Assembly: GCA_019353055.1 (NCBI GenBank) | Contig: JABAHL010000004.1 | Span: 109,727 to 173,726 of the forward strand | Direction of reading: 5' to 3' | Origin: Faucicola osloensis_C | GTDB lineage: Bacteria; Pseudomonadota; Gammaproteobacteria; Pseudomonadales; Moraxellaceae | Length of the DNA: 64,000 nucleotides | In this document: one piece after another, positions 18,917-26,809 of the stretch | Layout of the letters: every line of letters starts with the position of its first letter | How positions within the stretch are numbered: position 1 is the first letter of the stretch | Notes under the pieces: model-generated | What the model saw: the letters and a program-made list of their open reading frames with translations, nothing else | Told to the model about the DNA's origin: nothing | Database searches by the model: none | Program-made: the position numbers and the translations under genes

Positions 18917-19816
18917 ATGTCTAACCTAAACCTAAAAACACCGCCAGCATTAGCCACACACACTACGCAGGAAACCATTCAAATAGCCACCAAACACCCT
19001 GCCACACTAGCGGCGACTGTGTTTCGACCCGATACGGTTAAAGCAGCAGTGATGATCGCGCCCGCAACAGGTATCAAACGGCAGTTCTATCAAAATTTTG
19101 CGCAGTATTTAATGGAGCATGGCTATGGCGTCATTAGCTATGACAATGAAGATATTGGCGAGTCGATGCAAGGCGACCTCAAGCACTCTAATGCGTCACT
19201 AATTAGTTGGGGACGCTACGATATGACTGCGGTGCTTGATAGGCTGATTCAAGAGTTTCCCAACACCACCTATCATTTGGTCGGTCATAGCGCGGGCGGT
19301 CAATTATTTGGTTTGATGCCCAATCATCACAATTTCACATCCGTGTTTAACGTTGCCTGTTCGTCTGGGCGAATCCGCAATATGGCGATGCCGTATCGTG
19401 CCAAAGCCATGTGGTTTATGGATGTATTTATTCCCGTGTCCAATATATTGTTTGGCTATACCCAATCAAGCAAGATTGGCATGGGCGAAGACTTGCCCAA
19501 AAACGTCGCCAAACAGTGGCGAGATTGGTGCAATGGCGCAGGCTATATCAAAACCGCTTTTGGTAAAACAGTGAAAACCCACTATTACAATGAGGTTAAC
19601 TTGCCTGCTATGTGGGTGAATGCCCCAGATGATGATATCGCCAATGATAAGAATGTCGCCGATATGATTCGGGTGTTTCCCAACATGCAAGCCACCACCC
19701 AAACGCTAAAACCCAAAGATTATGGCTTACAGCATATCGGTCATATGAAGTTCTTTAGCCGACAAAACCAACTGCTCTGGCAGCAAACCCTGGATTGGTT
19801 GCACCAACATGGGTAA
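18917..19816 (+). CDS. Alpha/beta hydrolase (serine aminopeptidase-like)
   Basis: The 299-residue protein has the alpha/beta-hydrolase pattern. The oxyanion region is AVMIAPATGIKRQFYQNFAQ (about 44-63), the nucleophile elbow is GHSAGG (about 122-127), an acid probably lies in NAPDDDIANDKN (about 235-246), and the catalytic His is in LQHIGHMKFF (about 277-286). It belongs to the group of serine hydrolases whose substrate is generally unknown. A truncated gene with a similar N-terminus lies at 44.1-44.3 kb. Confidence 0.8.
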   Translation: MSNLNLKTPPALATHTTQETIQIATKHPATLAATVFRPDTVKAAVMIAPATGIKRQFYQNFAQYLMEHGYGVISYDNEDIGESMQGDLKHSNASLISWGRYDMTAVLDRLIQEFPNTTYHLVGHSAGGQLFGLMPNHHNFTSVFNVACSSGRIRNMAMPYRAKAMWFMDVFIPVSNILFGYTQSSKIGMGEDLPKNVAKQWRDWCNGAGYIKTAFGKTVKTHYYNEVNLPAMWVNAPDDDIANDKNVADMIRVFPNMQATTQTLKPKDYGLQHIGHMKFFSRQNQLLWQQTLDWLHQHG

Positions 19817-19818
19817 TT

Positions 19819-19851
19819 AAACAAGGGGCATGGTGATTATGCCCCTTGTTT
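19819..19851 (+). terminator. Intrinsic terminator after the hydrolase gene
   Basis: AAACAAGGGGCAT and ATGCCCCTTGTTT form a 13-bp perfect stem around GGTGATT, working in either direction. Confidence 0.8.
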
Positions 19852-19926
19852 GCTGCTAACAGTCGGATGAAAACAGCACGCTAAACCCTATCAATTTAAA
19901 AGCTAGCTTGTTAATAACCCACGCAG

Positions 19927-20658
19927 TTAAAACGGCACGGGGCTTTCCCATTCCATCCATACACCCGTATTGGGATGCTTTAAACGCAATTTGCGTGCAT
20001 GCAAGCAAAGCCTAGGCGATAAATCAAACGCTTGACCGCCCAATACATCTTGCGCGTAGATGGGGTCGCCAAGCATTACATGCCCGATATGCAGCATATG
20101 AACGCGTAGTTGATGACTGCGCCCTGTGACAGGATACAAGGCGACACGGCTAACTGCCTTACCCTCACGCAGTTCGTGGTGCAAGGTTTCATATTTCGTA
20201 TAGGCGCGTTTATCCCAATTCATATCGACAATATGCTTGGGTTTTTGAGGTGGATCGTAGCGTACGGGCACATCGATTTCGCCTTGCTGCGGTGGCGTTC
20301 CCCAGACCAGCGCTTGGTATTCTTTGCTCGGAATACGGTCGATAAATTGTTTGCTGATATGGCTTTGCGCCTCGCTATGACGCGCAAAAATAATAATGCC
20401 TGAGGTATCCATATCAAGTCTGTGAATAAGTTTGACGTTGGGGTCGGCTTTGAGCAAACGAGATTGCAAGCTTACTTTGAGTTCTTTACCATCCACTGAT
20501 AACAGCCCGTGCGGTTTGTCGATGACCCAAATGTCGTCATCTCGGTATAGGGTAACAGATTTGGCAAAGTCGTCAAAGAATGACTGCGGCTGCTGACTTT
20601 CTTCAACATTACGCTGTGCAATGGATTCTGGGGTTAACGCTTGGGGGAGTTGTCGCAT
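19927..20658 (-). CDS. RluA-family RNA pseudouridine synthase
   Basis: The 243-residue protein carries the pseudouridine synthase core with catalytic Asp in HRLDMDTSGIIIFAR (about 79-93) and the later GRSHQLRVHMLHIGHVMLGDP motif (about 180-200). It has no S4 domain and is short, as in RluA (23S U746/tRNA U32). The C-terminal region LCLHARKLRLKHP is also typical. Which uridine is modified cannot be decided from sequence alone; RluA is the best guess by size. Confidence 0.85.
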   Translation of the reverse strand: MRQLPQALTPESIAQRNVEESQQPQSFFDDFAKSVTLYRDDDIWVIDKPHGLLSVDGKELKVSLQSRLLKADPNVKLIHRLDMDTSGIIIFARHSEAQSHISKQFIDRIPSKEYQALVWGTPPQQGEIDVPVRYDPPQKPKHIVDMNWDKRAYTKYETLHHELREGKAVSRVALYPVTGRSHQLRVHMLHIGHVMLGDPIYAQDVLGGQAFDLSPRLCLHARKLRLKHPNTGVWMEWESPVPF

Positions 20659-20705
20659 GGGTGGTTTTTAGTCTCTAAAATCTATTTGATTGAAAATTGG
20701 TAAAT

Positions 20706-21367
20706 TTAACCATTTTTAATCGCTTTAATTGTTTGTCTTGAAGGTGAAAGTTCGATTTTATCATAATCAGTTGTGGCAATTATTTTACCTTTTAAATCGA
20801 TAAATCCATATTTCATTTCATTGTTCTTAGTTTTTTTAAAGGTAAGAAAACCAACACCTTCATCCCCAAATGTAGAAATATTATCATAAATGATTGGGAC
20901 TAATATTTTGCCTTGATTATTGACTACACCCCACTTTGCACCATTATCCACTTGATGATGCAAATCTGAAAAGTCACCGATAGCTACAACTGTATTGCCT
21001 TGACTGGTAGTAAATGCCATGTCATAGATATGGGGTACAATCAAATCACCGTCAGTGTTTACTAAGCCCGCTTTATAACCCCCTTTGACTTTTTTATCGC
21101 TTGGCTAATACCGCCATTAAAAGAACTCAATCTACCCTGTTCTTCAGTGGCTGGAAGCAGGTAGTTGAAAGAACCGATAAAACCAACTGGCGTATTGGTT
21201 TTATCGTTAGGGTCGGCATAGGTATATAAGTCGTTATTGGCACATTTTAAAATTTTGTAGTCTTTTGAAATGGTATTTAAATCTATTTTTGAGCAGTCGC
21301 CATCAGCAAAACTTACCAAAGGCAAAAAACCGATTGCAAGTAATAACGCTTTGGTAAGTTGTTTCAT
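20706..21367 (-). pseudogene. WG-repeat secreted protein gene split by a frameshift at an A6 run
   Basis: Two minus-strand frames join into one sensible protein. The first (21367-21062, 101 residues) has a signal peptide (ALLLAIGFLPLVSFADGDC). The second (through 20706) carries WG-type beta repeats (KWGVVNNQGKILVPIIYDNI, YGFIDLKGKIIA). The switch point is A AAA AAG at 21089-21095: a -1 shift there gives KKVKGGYKAGLVNTDGDLIV, which completes a third WG repeat. Either one A was lost (mutation or homopolymer sequencing error) or the site is used for -1 frameshifting, since A AAA AAG is the classic bacterial slippery heptamer. WG-repeat proteins have no single known function. Confidence 0.75.
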
Positions 21368-21376
21368 GGTTTATCC

Positions 21377-22711
21377 TTATTTTTTCGCCATTATCGCAAA
21401 GACTTCTTTTGCCGCTTGCAAGGTCGCATCCAAATCTTCTTGTGAATGCTCACTACTTATAAATGCTGCCTCAAAGGCGGATGGCGCAAGATACACACCG
21501 CGATCGAGCATACCGTGGAAGAAGGTCGCAAATTTTTGCGCATCGCATTGACATACCTCTTCAAAGTTTTGTGGCAATGTATCGCTATCAGTAAAGAACA
21601 TCCCAAACATACCGCCACAGCGCGTGGTTTTAAAGCCAATACCCGCATCCTTCGCCAACTGTTCAAGATTATCCGTCAAGTAAACGACTTTTTCGCTTAA
21701 TGCGTCATAAAAACCTTCAGCCGTGAGCAAATCAAACATGGCAATACCGGCACGCATCGCCAGTGGATTGCCCGATAAGGTGCCTGCTTGATACACGCCG
21801 CCTAACGGCGCGATACATTCCATAATCTCACGTTTACCACCAAACGCCCCGACTGGCAGACCTGCACCGATGATTTTACCAAACGTGGTCAAGTCGGGTG
21901 TGATACCAAAATGGGCTTGCGCTGACTGTAAGCCAACCCTAAACCCAGTCATCACTTCATCAAAAATTAGCACAGCGCCATGCGCGGTACACTCGGCACG
22001 CAAAGTATCGTGAAATTCTTGCGTGGGTACAATCATGTTCATGTTGCCGGCGATAGGCTCGACAATCACACAAGCGATGTCATTGCCAAATTGCGCAAAG
22101 CAGTCCTTAATGGCTTGTGGGTCGTTGTAACGAATCGTGATAGTATGTTTGGCAAAATCGGCAGGGACGCCTTTTGAGCTTGGTTCACCGATATCTAGCA
22201 TGCCCGAACCCGCTTTGACCAGTAGACTGTCGCTATGACCGTGATAACAGCCTTCAAATTTGACAATTTTGTCGCGCCCTGTATAGCCACGTGCTAGACG
22301 AATGGCGGACATGGTGGCTTCAGTGCCTGAGCTGGTCATACGGATTAATTCAACACTGGGAATCAATTCGCAGATTTTGTCCGCCACCGTAGTCTCAAAC
22401 GTGGTGGGGGCACCAAAGCTTAACCCGTCATCTGCCGCATTTTTGACCGCTTCAATAATATGGGGGTGCGCATGACCCAAAATCATCGGTCCCCATGAGC
22501 CCACATAATCTATATAGGGTTTGCCTTCGGTATCATACATCTTGCTGCCACGGGCGCGGCTGATAAAGACAGGTGTACCCCCCACGCCTGCAAACGCCCG
22601 CACAGGTGAATTCACGCCACCAGGGATGTGGGCTTTGGCTTGTTTAAACAGTAATTGGTTGGTTGTCGAGTTGTTTGAGTTGTTTGAGTTATTTGAGTTA
22701 TTTGAATTCAT
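21377..22711 (-). CDS. hemL: Glutamate-1-semialdehyde 2,1-aminomutase
   Basis: The 444-residue PLP enzyme converts glutamate-1-semialdehyde to 5-aminolevulinate, the C5 route to heme. The HIPGGVNSPVRAF N-terminal motif, the aminotransferase fold with YHGHSD and DEVMTGFRVG, and the PLP lysine in TFGKIIGAGLPVGAFGG (about residue 280) are all present. The first 18 residues are a repetitive Asn/Ser tail encoded by 9-bp DNA repeats, absent from typical HemL, so translation might begin there or later; ATG at 22711 has GAGAG upstream. It follows the WG-repeat gene boundary by 9 bp but is transcribed first. Confidence 0.94.
   Translation of the reverse strand: MNSNNSNNSNNSNNSTTNQLLFKQAKAHIPGGVNSPVRAFAGVGGTPVFISRARGSKMYDTEGKPYIDYVGSWGPMILGHAHPHIIEAVKNAADDGLSFGAPTTFETTVADKICELIPSVELIRMTSSGTEATMSAIRLARGYTGRDKIVKFEGCYHGHSDSLLVKAGSGMLDIGEPSSKGVPADFAKHTITIRYNDPQAIKDCFAQFGNDIACVIVEPIAGNMNMIVPTQEFHDTLRAECTAHGAVLIFDEVMTGFRVGLQSAQAHFGITPDLTTFGKIIGAGLPVGAFGGKREIMECIAPLGGVYQAGTLSGNPLAMRAGIAMFDLLTAEGFYDALSEKVVYLTDNLEQLAKDAGIGFKTTRCGGMFGMFFTDSDTLPQNFEEVCQCDAQKFATFFHGMLDRGVYLAPSAFEAAFISSEHSQEDLDATLQAAKEVFAIMAKK
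22671..22706. repeat. 9-bp tandem repeat in the hemL start region (4 units)
   Basis: Four direct units of TTRTTTGAR (two TTGTTTGAG, one TTATTTGAG, one TTATTTGAA), preceded by a diverged TTGTCGAG, encode the Asn-Asn-Ser tail of HemL on the minus strand. The unit length keeps the reading frame, so copy changes would only alter the tail length. Confidence 0.85.
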
Positions 22712-23002
22712 GGGGCTCTCAGCTGGATAAATTTTTGCCTATTTTAACAAAATTCGGGGGTATTGAATACGCTTGCCCTCTATCTTGAATTTGGCTGGCG
22801 AAAAATAAGCGATTGTCGATAAAAAAATGTGGTTTTGGCTTTTTTGATATGTTCCTACCTTTTGGCAGTAATGGCTTGGCAGCAATGGTAGCGAACTACT
22901 TGCTGCTATCTTTAACGCTAAAAACCCCAATGCCATGCACTGGGGTTGTTGTGTTGTTGTGTTATTGTTTTGCGGTATTTGACCCATTATTTTGCTAGGC
23001 AA

Positions 23003-24271
23003 TCATTTGTGGGCTTTAAACGAGATATTGGGTACTGCCAATTCGTTATATTCGCCTTTTTCATATAAAGCCCCTGCACGTCCCACAATCAATGGGTCAA
23101 CTGTCCCCACGACTTTAGGGTCTTTATTGTCGTAAGGTAGTTTGCTTAATACATAGCGCATCGCATTCAAACGCGCGCGCTTTTTATCGGTTGACTTGAT
23201 GACAATCCAAGGCGATTCTGCACTGTCCGTGTTAAAGAACATGGTTTCTTTGGCAAGGGTGTAATCATCCCATTTGTCGAGTGACGCTTTGTCAATGGGT
23301 GAGAGTTTCCATTGCTTGAGCGGATGCGCTTCACGCTCGGCAAAACGGCGGCGCTGCTCTTCACGACTGACTGAGAACCAAAATTTGATTAAATGAATAC
23401 CTGAGCTAATCAGATGTTTTTCAAATTCTGGGACTTGGCGCATAAAGTCATTGTATTGTTCTTCGGTACAAAAACCCATGACACGCTCGACGCCAGCACG
23501 GTTATACCATGAACGGTCAAATAGTACGATTTCGCCGTTGGTCGGTAGATGCTGGACATAACGCTGGAAGTACCATTGACCCGCTTCTTGCTCGGTGGGT
23601 TTTTCAAGGGCGACGACTTTGGCACCACGCGGGTTTAAATGTTCCATAAAGCGTTTGATAGTACCGCCTTTACCTGCGGCATCACGACCTTCAAAGATGA
23701 TGACGATTTTTTGCCCGCTATCTTTGACCCATTTTTGCAGTTTTAATAGTTCAACTTGTAGCTCGTATTTTTGGGCTTCATAGTTTTTGCGTGACATACG
23801 GTTTTTGTAGGGATAACCGCCTTCACGCCAGTTGTCCGCCAATTCGTCGTCTTTATTGATTTTGCTTTGCACGGTGGTGGTTTGGCTGCCAAATAGTTTT
23901 TTGACTTCGTTGATTTCATCATTGGACATACCATTGATCAGCGCTTGCAAGTGCTCTGCCATTTTCTCGACATTGCCTGCTGTCAGGTCTTTATCCATGA
24001 TGCTTTCGATGGCGCGTTTTTTGGCATTGGCTTTTTCACTCACCCCTGCTTGCTGCGACTGCTCAAGCAACACTGTGGGGTCAGTCTCATAAGGCTGGTC
24101 AATACGCTCGGTCGCTGGTGTTTTAGTGCTGCGGCGCGCTGGGGTGTTGGTAGCTAGGGTCTTGGCAGGCTGCGACTTTTGGGGCTTCGCTTTATCCGTT
24201 TTGGCATTGTCAGTTTTGGTACTGTCAGTTTTAGCGCTATTTACCGCTGTGCTATTGGGGGGATTTGCCAT
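23003..24271 (-). CDS. ppk2: Polyphosphate kinase 2 family protein
   Basis: The 422-residue protein has a ~135-residue N-terminal extension with Lys/Thr/Asp-rich repeats (KTD motifs, residues 14-30), then a PPK2 domain. In the domain, Walker A is GRDAAGKGG (about 195-203), the lid module is nearby, and Walker B is FDRSWYNR (about 251-258). PPK2 enzymes use polyphosphate to phosphorylate GDP/ADP (or AMP), the reverse direction of PPK1. The substrate class cannot be set by eye. The gene is monocistronic with gaps of about 290 and 225 bp on either side, in which I see no genes. Confidence 0.92.
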   Translation of the reverse strand: MANPPNSTAVNSAKTDSTKTDNAKTDKAKPQKSQPAKTLATNTPARRSTKTPATERIDQPYETDPTVLLEQSQQAGVSEKANAKKRAIESIMDKDLTAGNVEKMAEHLQALINGMSNDEINEVKKLFGSQTTTVQSKINKDDELADNWREGGYPYKNRMSRKNYEAQKYELQVELLKLQKWVKDSGQKIVIIFEGRDAAGKGGTIKRFMEHLNPRGAKVVALEKPTEQEAGQWYFQRYVQHLPTNGEIVLFDRSWYNRAGVERVMGFCTEEQYNDFMRQVPEFEKHLISSGIHLIKFWFSVSREEQRRRFAEREAHPLKQWKLSPIDKASLDKWDDYTLAKETMFFNTDSAESPWIVIKSTDKKRARLNAMRYVLSKLPYDNKDPKVVGTVDPLIVGRAGALYEKGEYNELAVPNISFKAHK

Positions 24272-24496
24272 ATCTCACTCCTTAAATTCAATGGTCGGCT
24301 GATGGGTTGAAGTAAAGTGTAACAAATTATTTACTATTGACTATAGACCATTTAAAACCAAGCCACAATCGCTTTTTGCCCTATATTCTGGTCATACTTT
24401 TTACTTGTAGTCGAGCCAAAAAAGGCGTTTAATAACCTTAGGCATGTAAGTATATAGGTAAGCGAATCAGTCATCGGGTGACAATAAACTGGCTGA

Positions 24497-24808
24497 CTAA
24501 ATATCTTCAAGCTTTAGCACATCGTAAGCAGGGGTTTCATACGGGTGTGCCTGTTTTAAGGCTTGCACAACCGCTTTGATACGCTCATCTGCAACCACCA
24601 TCTCGACTCGCCATTCTTCGATTGTTTGTAATTGATTGGTGGTACCAATAAAGGCTTGATTGCCTGCCAATGGCATAAACTGTCCTGTACCCAACACCTG
24701 CCAACAGCAATACTGATAATTGCCAATCTGCCCTGCCCCTGCGTCAAACAAGGCTTGCTTTACAGCGCCTAAATAATCTCTCGGTATGTAGGTGGTGAGT
24801 TTATACAT
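24497..24808 (-). CDS. NIF3/YqfO C-terminal-like small protein (CutA/PII-like fold)
   Basis: About 103 residues from MYKLTTYIPRDYLGAVKQAL, with the pattern of the stand-alone domain inserted in YqfO/NIF3 proteins: an N-terminal beta strand, AGQIGNYQYCCWQVLGTGQF (about 27-46), and a C-terminal AHPYETPAYDVLKL. These domains resemble CutA and PII and may sense metals or ligands; function is unproven. Two further in-frame ATGs (24823, 24832) lie upstream and neither has a good ribosome site. Confidence 0.7.
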   Translation of the reverse strand: MYKLTTYIPRDYLGAVKQALFDAGAGQIGNYQYCCWQVLGTGQFMPLAGNQAFIGTTNQLQTIEEWRVEMVVADERIKAVVQALKQAHPYETPAYDVLKLEDI

Positions 24809-24941
24809 GATTGGTTTTTTCATCCCTGTCATTATTAGGTACTTGCCTTAATCTAGCATAATTTTTTTGCAAAAAGCGCGTTGGTCGTCGGTTTTTCGTT
24901 GATTATTCTCCTGTTTTAAAAAAATTTACCCTTAAACGCGC

Positions 24942-24971
24942 TATATATTATACAATATTGTATAATATATA
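24942..24971. promoter_or_regulatory. 30-bp perfect palindrome upstream of the YeeE/YedE pair (operator candidate)
   Basis: TATATATTATACAAT is followed directly by its exact reverse complement, ending 25 bp before the ATG at 24997. A perfect palindrome of this length in a promoter is typical of a dimeric repressor site; AT-rich boxes of this sort are bound by ArsR-type (for example sulfide-sensing) and TetR regulators. A TetR gene lies directly downstream of the operon. Confidence 0.6.
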
Positions 24972-24996
24972 TTATTGTGAAATGCTTAGGTGGCGT

Positions 24997-25428
24997 ATGT
25001 TGTTATTTTCTATTGCAGATTATAGTCATCCATTGGTGGGTGGCGTGTTGATTGGGCTTTCTGCGGTTATGCTGTGGTGGAGTATTGCCAAGATTGCTGG
25101 CATCAGTGGCATTGTCGCCAGTCTTTGGCAGCCAAACTCACCCGATTTTGCTTGGCAATTGGCGTTTTTTGTGGGCTTGCTGGTATCGCCTTGGGTGGTT
25201 GGTCGGTTATTTGGTTTGCCAACCATCGAGGTAACCTCGTCCCCATGGCTGTATATTATCGCAGGTTTGCTAGTGGGTATTGGTACGCGAATGGGCTCAG
25301 GGTGTACCAGTGGTCATGGTATCTGTGGCAATGCGCGCTTTTCACCCCGTTCATTGGTGGCAACCATTGTTTTTATGTCCGCTGGGTTTGTGACGGTGTT
25401 TATCGGTCGTCATGGGTTGGCATTGTAA
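24997..25428 (+). CDS. YeeE/YedE family transporter, N-terminal half protein
   Basis: The ~143-residue protein has four membrane segments and the conserved RMGSGCTSGHGICGNARFSPRS signature (about 100-121) of the YeeE/YedE (TsuA-like) family, which imports thiosulfate or related sulfur species. Cys in SGCTSGHGICG are thought to relay the sulfur anion. The family is often split into two half-size genes, as here, with the second 22 bp downstream. The ATG at 24997 is preferred because AGGTGG stands just before it; the frame also starts at 24958. Confidence 0.85.
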   Translation: MLLFSIADYSHPLVGGVLIGLSAVMLWWSIAKIAGISGIVASLWQPNSPDFAWQLAFFVGLLVSPWVVGRLFGLPTIEVTSSPWLYIIAGLLVGIGTRMGSGCTSGHGICGNARFSPRSLVATIVFMSAGFVTVFIGRHGLAL

Positions 25429-25450
25429 GTAAGATTTCGGGGCATCTATT

Positions 25451-25879
25451 ATGCGAAAAGAAATTGTGTTATTGATCAGTGCTATCTGTGGATTGGTTTT
25501 TGGTACGGGTTTGATTGTCAGTGATATGGCAAACCCAAAAACCGTGCAAAGCTTTCTTGATCTCGCAGGCGATTGGAATCCTGCGTTGATGTTTGTGATG
25601 GTTGGCGCGCTCATTGTCGCGACCATCGGTTTTAACTTAAGTCGCTTAAAAAAGACCAGTCTATCGGGTGCGCCATTCCCACCGATTCGCCGCGGTATTG
25701 ATAAGCGCTTGGCGATTGGGTCGATGATATTTGGTGTCGGTTGGGGCATCGCTGGTATCTGCCCTGCCCCTGCGGTGGTTCTCATGGGCATGGGTATCTG
25801 GCAAGGGGTAGTGTTTTTTATCGCCATGCTAGTGGGTATGGGAATAGTGATAGCGTTTGATAAAACCCAATCAGTTTAG
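25451..25879 (+). CDS. YeeE/YedE family transporter, C-terminal half protein (DUF6691-like)
   Basis: The 142-residue membrane protein complements the preceding half. It has four hydrophobic segments and the second signature GVGWGIAGICPAPAVVLMG (about 97-115), with a Cys in GICPAP. It is the usual partner in two-gene sulfur-transport pairs found beside sulfide-oxidation or rhodanese genes; none is visible here. The stop overlaps the convergent TetR gene by 4 bp. Confidence 0.85.
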   Translation: MRKEIVLLISAICGLVFGTGLIVSDMANPKTVQSFLDLAGDWNPALMFVMVGALIVATIGFNLSRLKKTSLSGAPFPPIRRGIDKRLAIGSMIFGVGWGIAGICPAPAVVLMGMGIWQGVVFFIAMLVGMGIVIAFDKTQSV

Positions 25880-26547
25880 TCATCAGTGTAGTCATCAGTA
25901 GGGTGAAATAACCGATAAAACCCAGACGCCATGAGCCAACTTGCTAGTTGCTGTGGCGTTTCTGTTTGCCCTTGCCGCACCCAATGAATATAGGTGTGAT
26001 ACAGCATTCCTGAGGCAAATACCAGATTGTACTCCCCGCTTTTATCCTGTAGCGCTGTCATAGCTTGGCAAGTCAATGCCTGCTTTTTGCGGTATTCGAC
26101 AAAAATTTTGCTATTAAGGAGGGTGTCTAAAATCAGCCCTTCAAAGCCTTGATTGAGCAAAATCTTGGTCGATAACTCAAACTTGCTCAGATAGTCAAAC
26201 ACTTGTCGCAAAAACGCATAAAACTCGGACTCGCTTGCCGCCGTCAAGTCAATAAAAGGAAAATCATCCTCAATCTGCGCCAAATAGTCTTTGAGTAACG
26301 CAAGCTTGCTATCGTAATTGCGATAATACCCCATGCGACTCACGCCCGCCTTTTGGGTCAACTCGGTGACGCTGATATCGGCAAATGGGGTGGATTCCAT
26401 AAATTTTAGCAGCGCTATGGCGAGCGAACGTCTGACCACGGTATTGGCATTGCCCATGATATGCGCCTGCTGTCCAAAATCACTCAAACTCGACTCAATA
26501 CTCGTACCCGTGGGCAATGGAAGCGGTGTGAAGGTTGGCTTTGGCAT
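25876..26547 (-). CDS. TetR/AcrR-family transcriptional regulator
   Basis: The 223-residue protein has a TetR N-terminal DNA-binding domain after a ~35-residue extension: FADISVTELTQKAGVSRMGYYRNYDSKLALLKDYL (about 55-89), with the helix-turn-helix VTELTQKAGVSRMGYYRNY. The C-terminal ligand domain is generic. It is divergent from the GMC oxidoreductase gene, so it may control the GMC-aldehyde dehydrogenase genes, or the convergent sulfur-transport pair. I favour the former on orientation. Confidence 0.85.
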   Translation of the reverse strand: MPKPTFTPLPLPTGTSIESSLSDFGQQAHIMGNANTVVRRSLAIALLKFMESTPFADISVTELTQKAGVSRMGYYRNYDSKLALLKDYLAQIEDDFPFIDLTAASESEFYAFLRQVFDYLSKFELSTKILLNQGFEGLILDTLLNSKIFVEYRKKQALTCQAMTALQDKSGEYNLVFASGMLYHTYIHWVRQGQTETPQQLASWLMASGFYRLFHPTDDYTDD

Positions 26548-26747
26548 GCGTTAATCCTTTCAACTCAATCCTTTACTTAATTTATCAAAACAAAACAAAC
26601 CCAAATGTCACAGTTGCAGCAGCCTGCTGAAAAATTAGTATACCCTAATCAGGTAGCGGGTTGAACTGTTTAGCGGTAAACCGCTGTTATACAAAGACAG
26701 CTACAGCCAAAAAGCCACTGCAAAGTAGCCCGCGGCTGGCTAGCTAT

Positions 26748-26790
26748 AAGGACAACTATTCAAGATAACTATTAAGGACAACTATTAAGG
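26748..26790. repeat. Short direct repeats upstream of the GMC oxidoreductase gene
   Basis: Three near-identical 12-13 bp units (AAGGACAACTATT, AAGATAACTATT, AAGGACAACTATT) and a partial fourth end just before the gene's ribosome site. They multiply the AAGGA ribosome-site-like motif and may be slippage products. A 6-bp inverted repeat CAGCAG/CTGCTG lies further upstream at 26617-26629 and could be a weak operator. Confidence 0.6.
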
Positions 26791-26809
26791 AAAATAAGGA
26801 AAGCGATAC

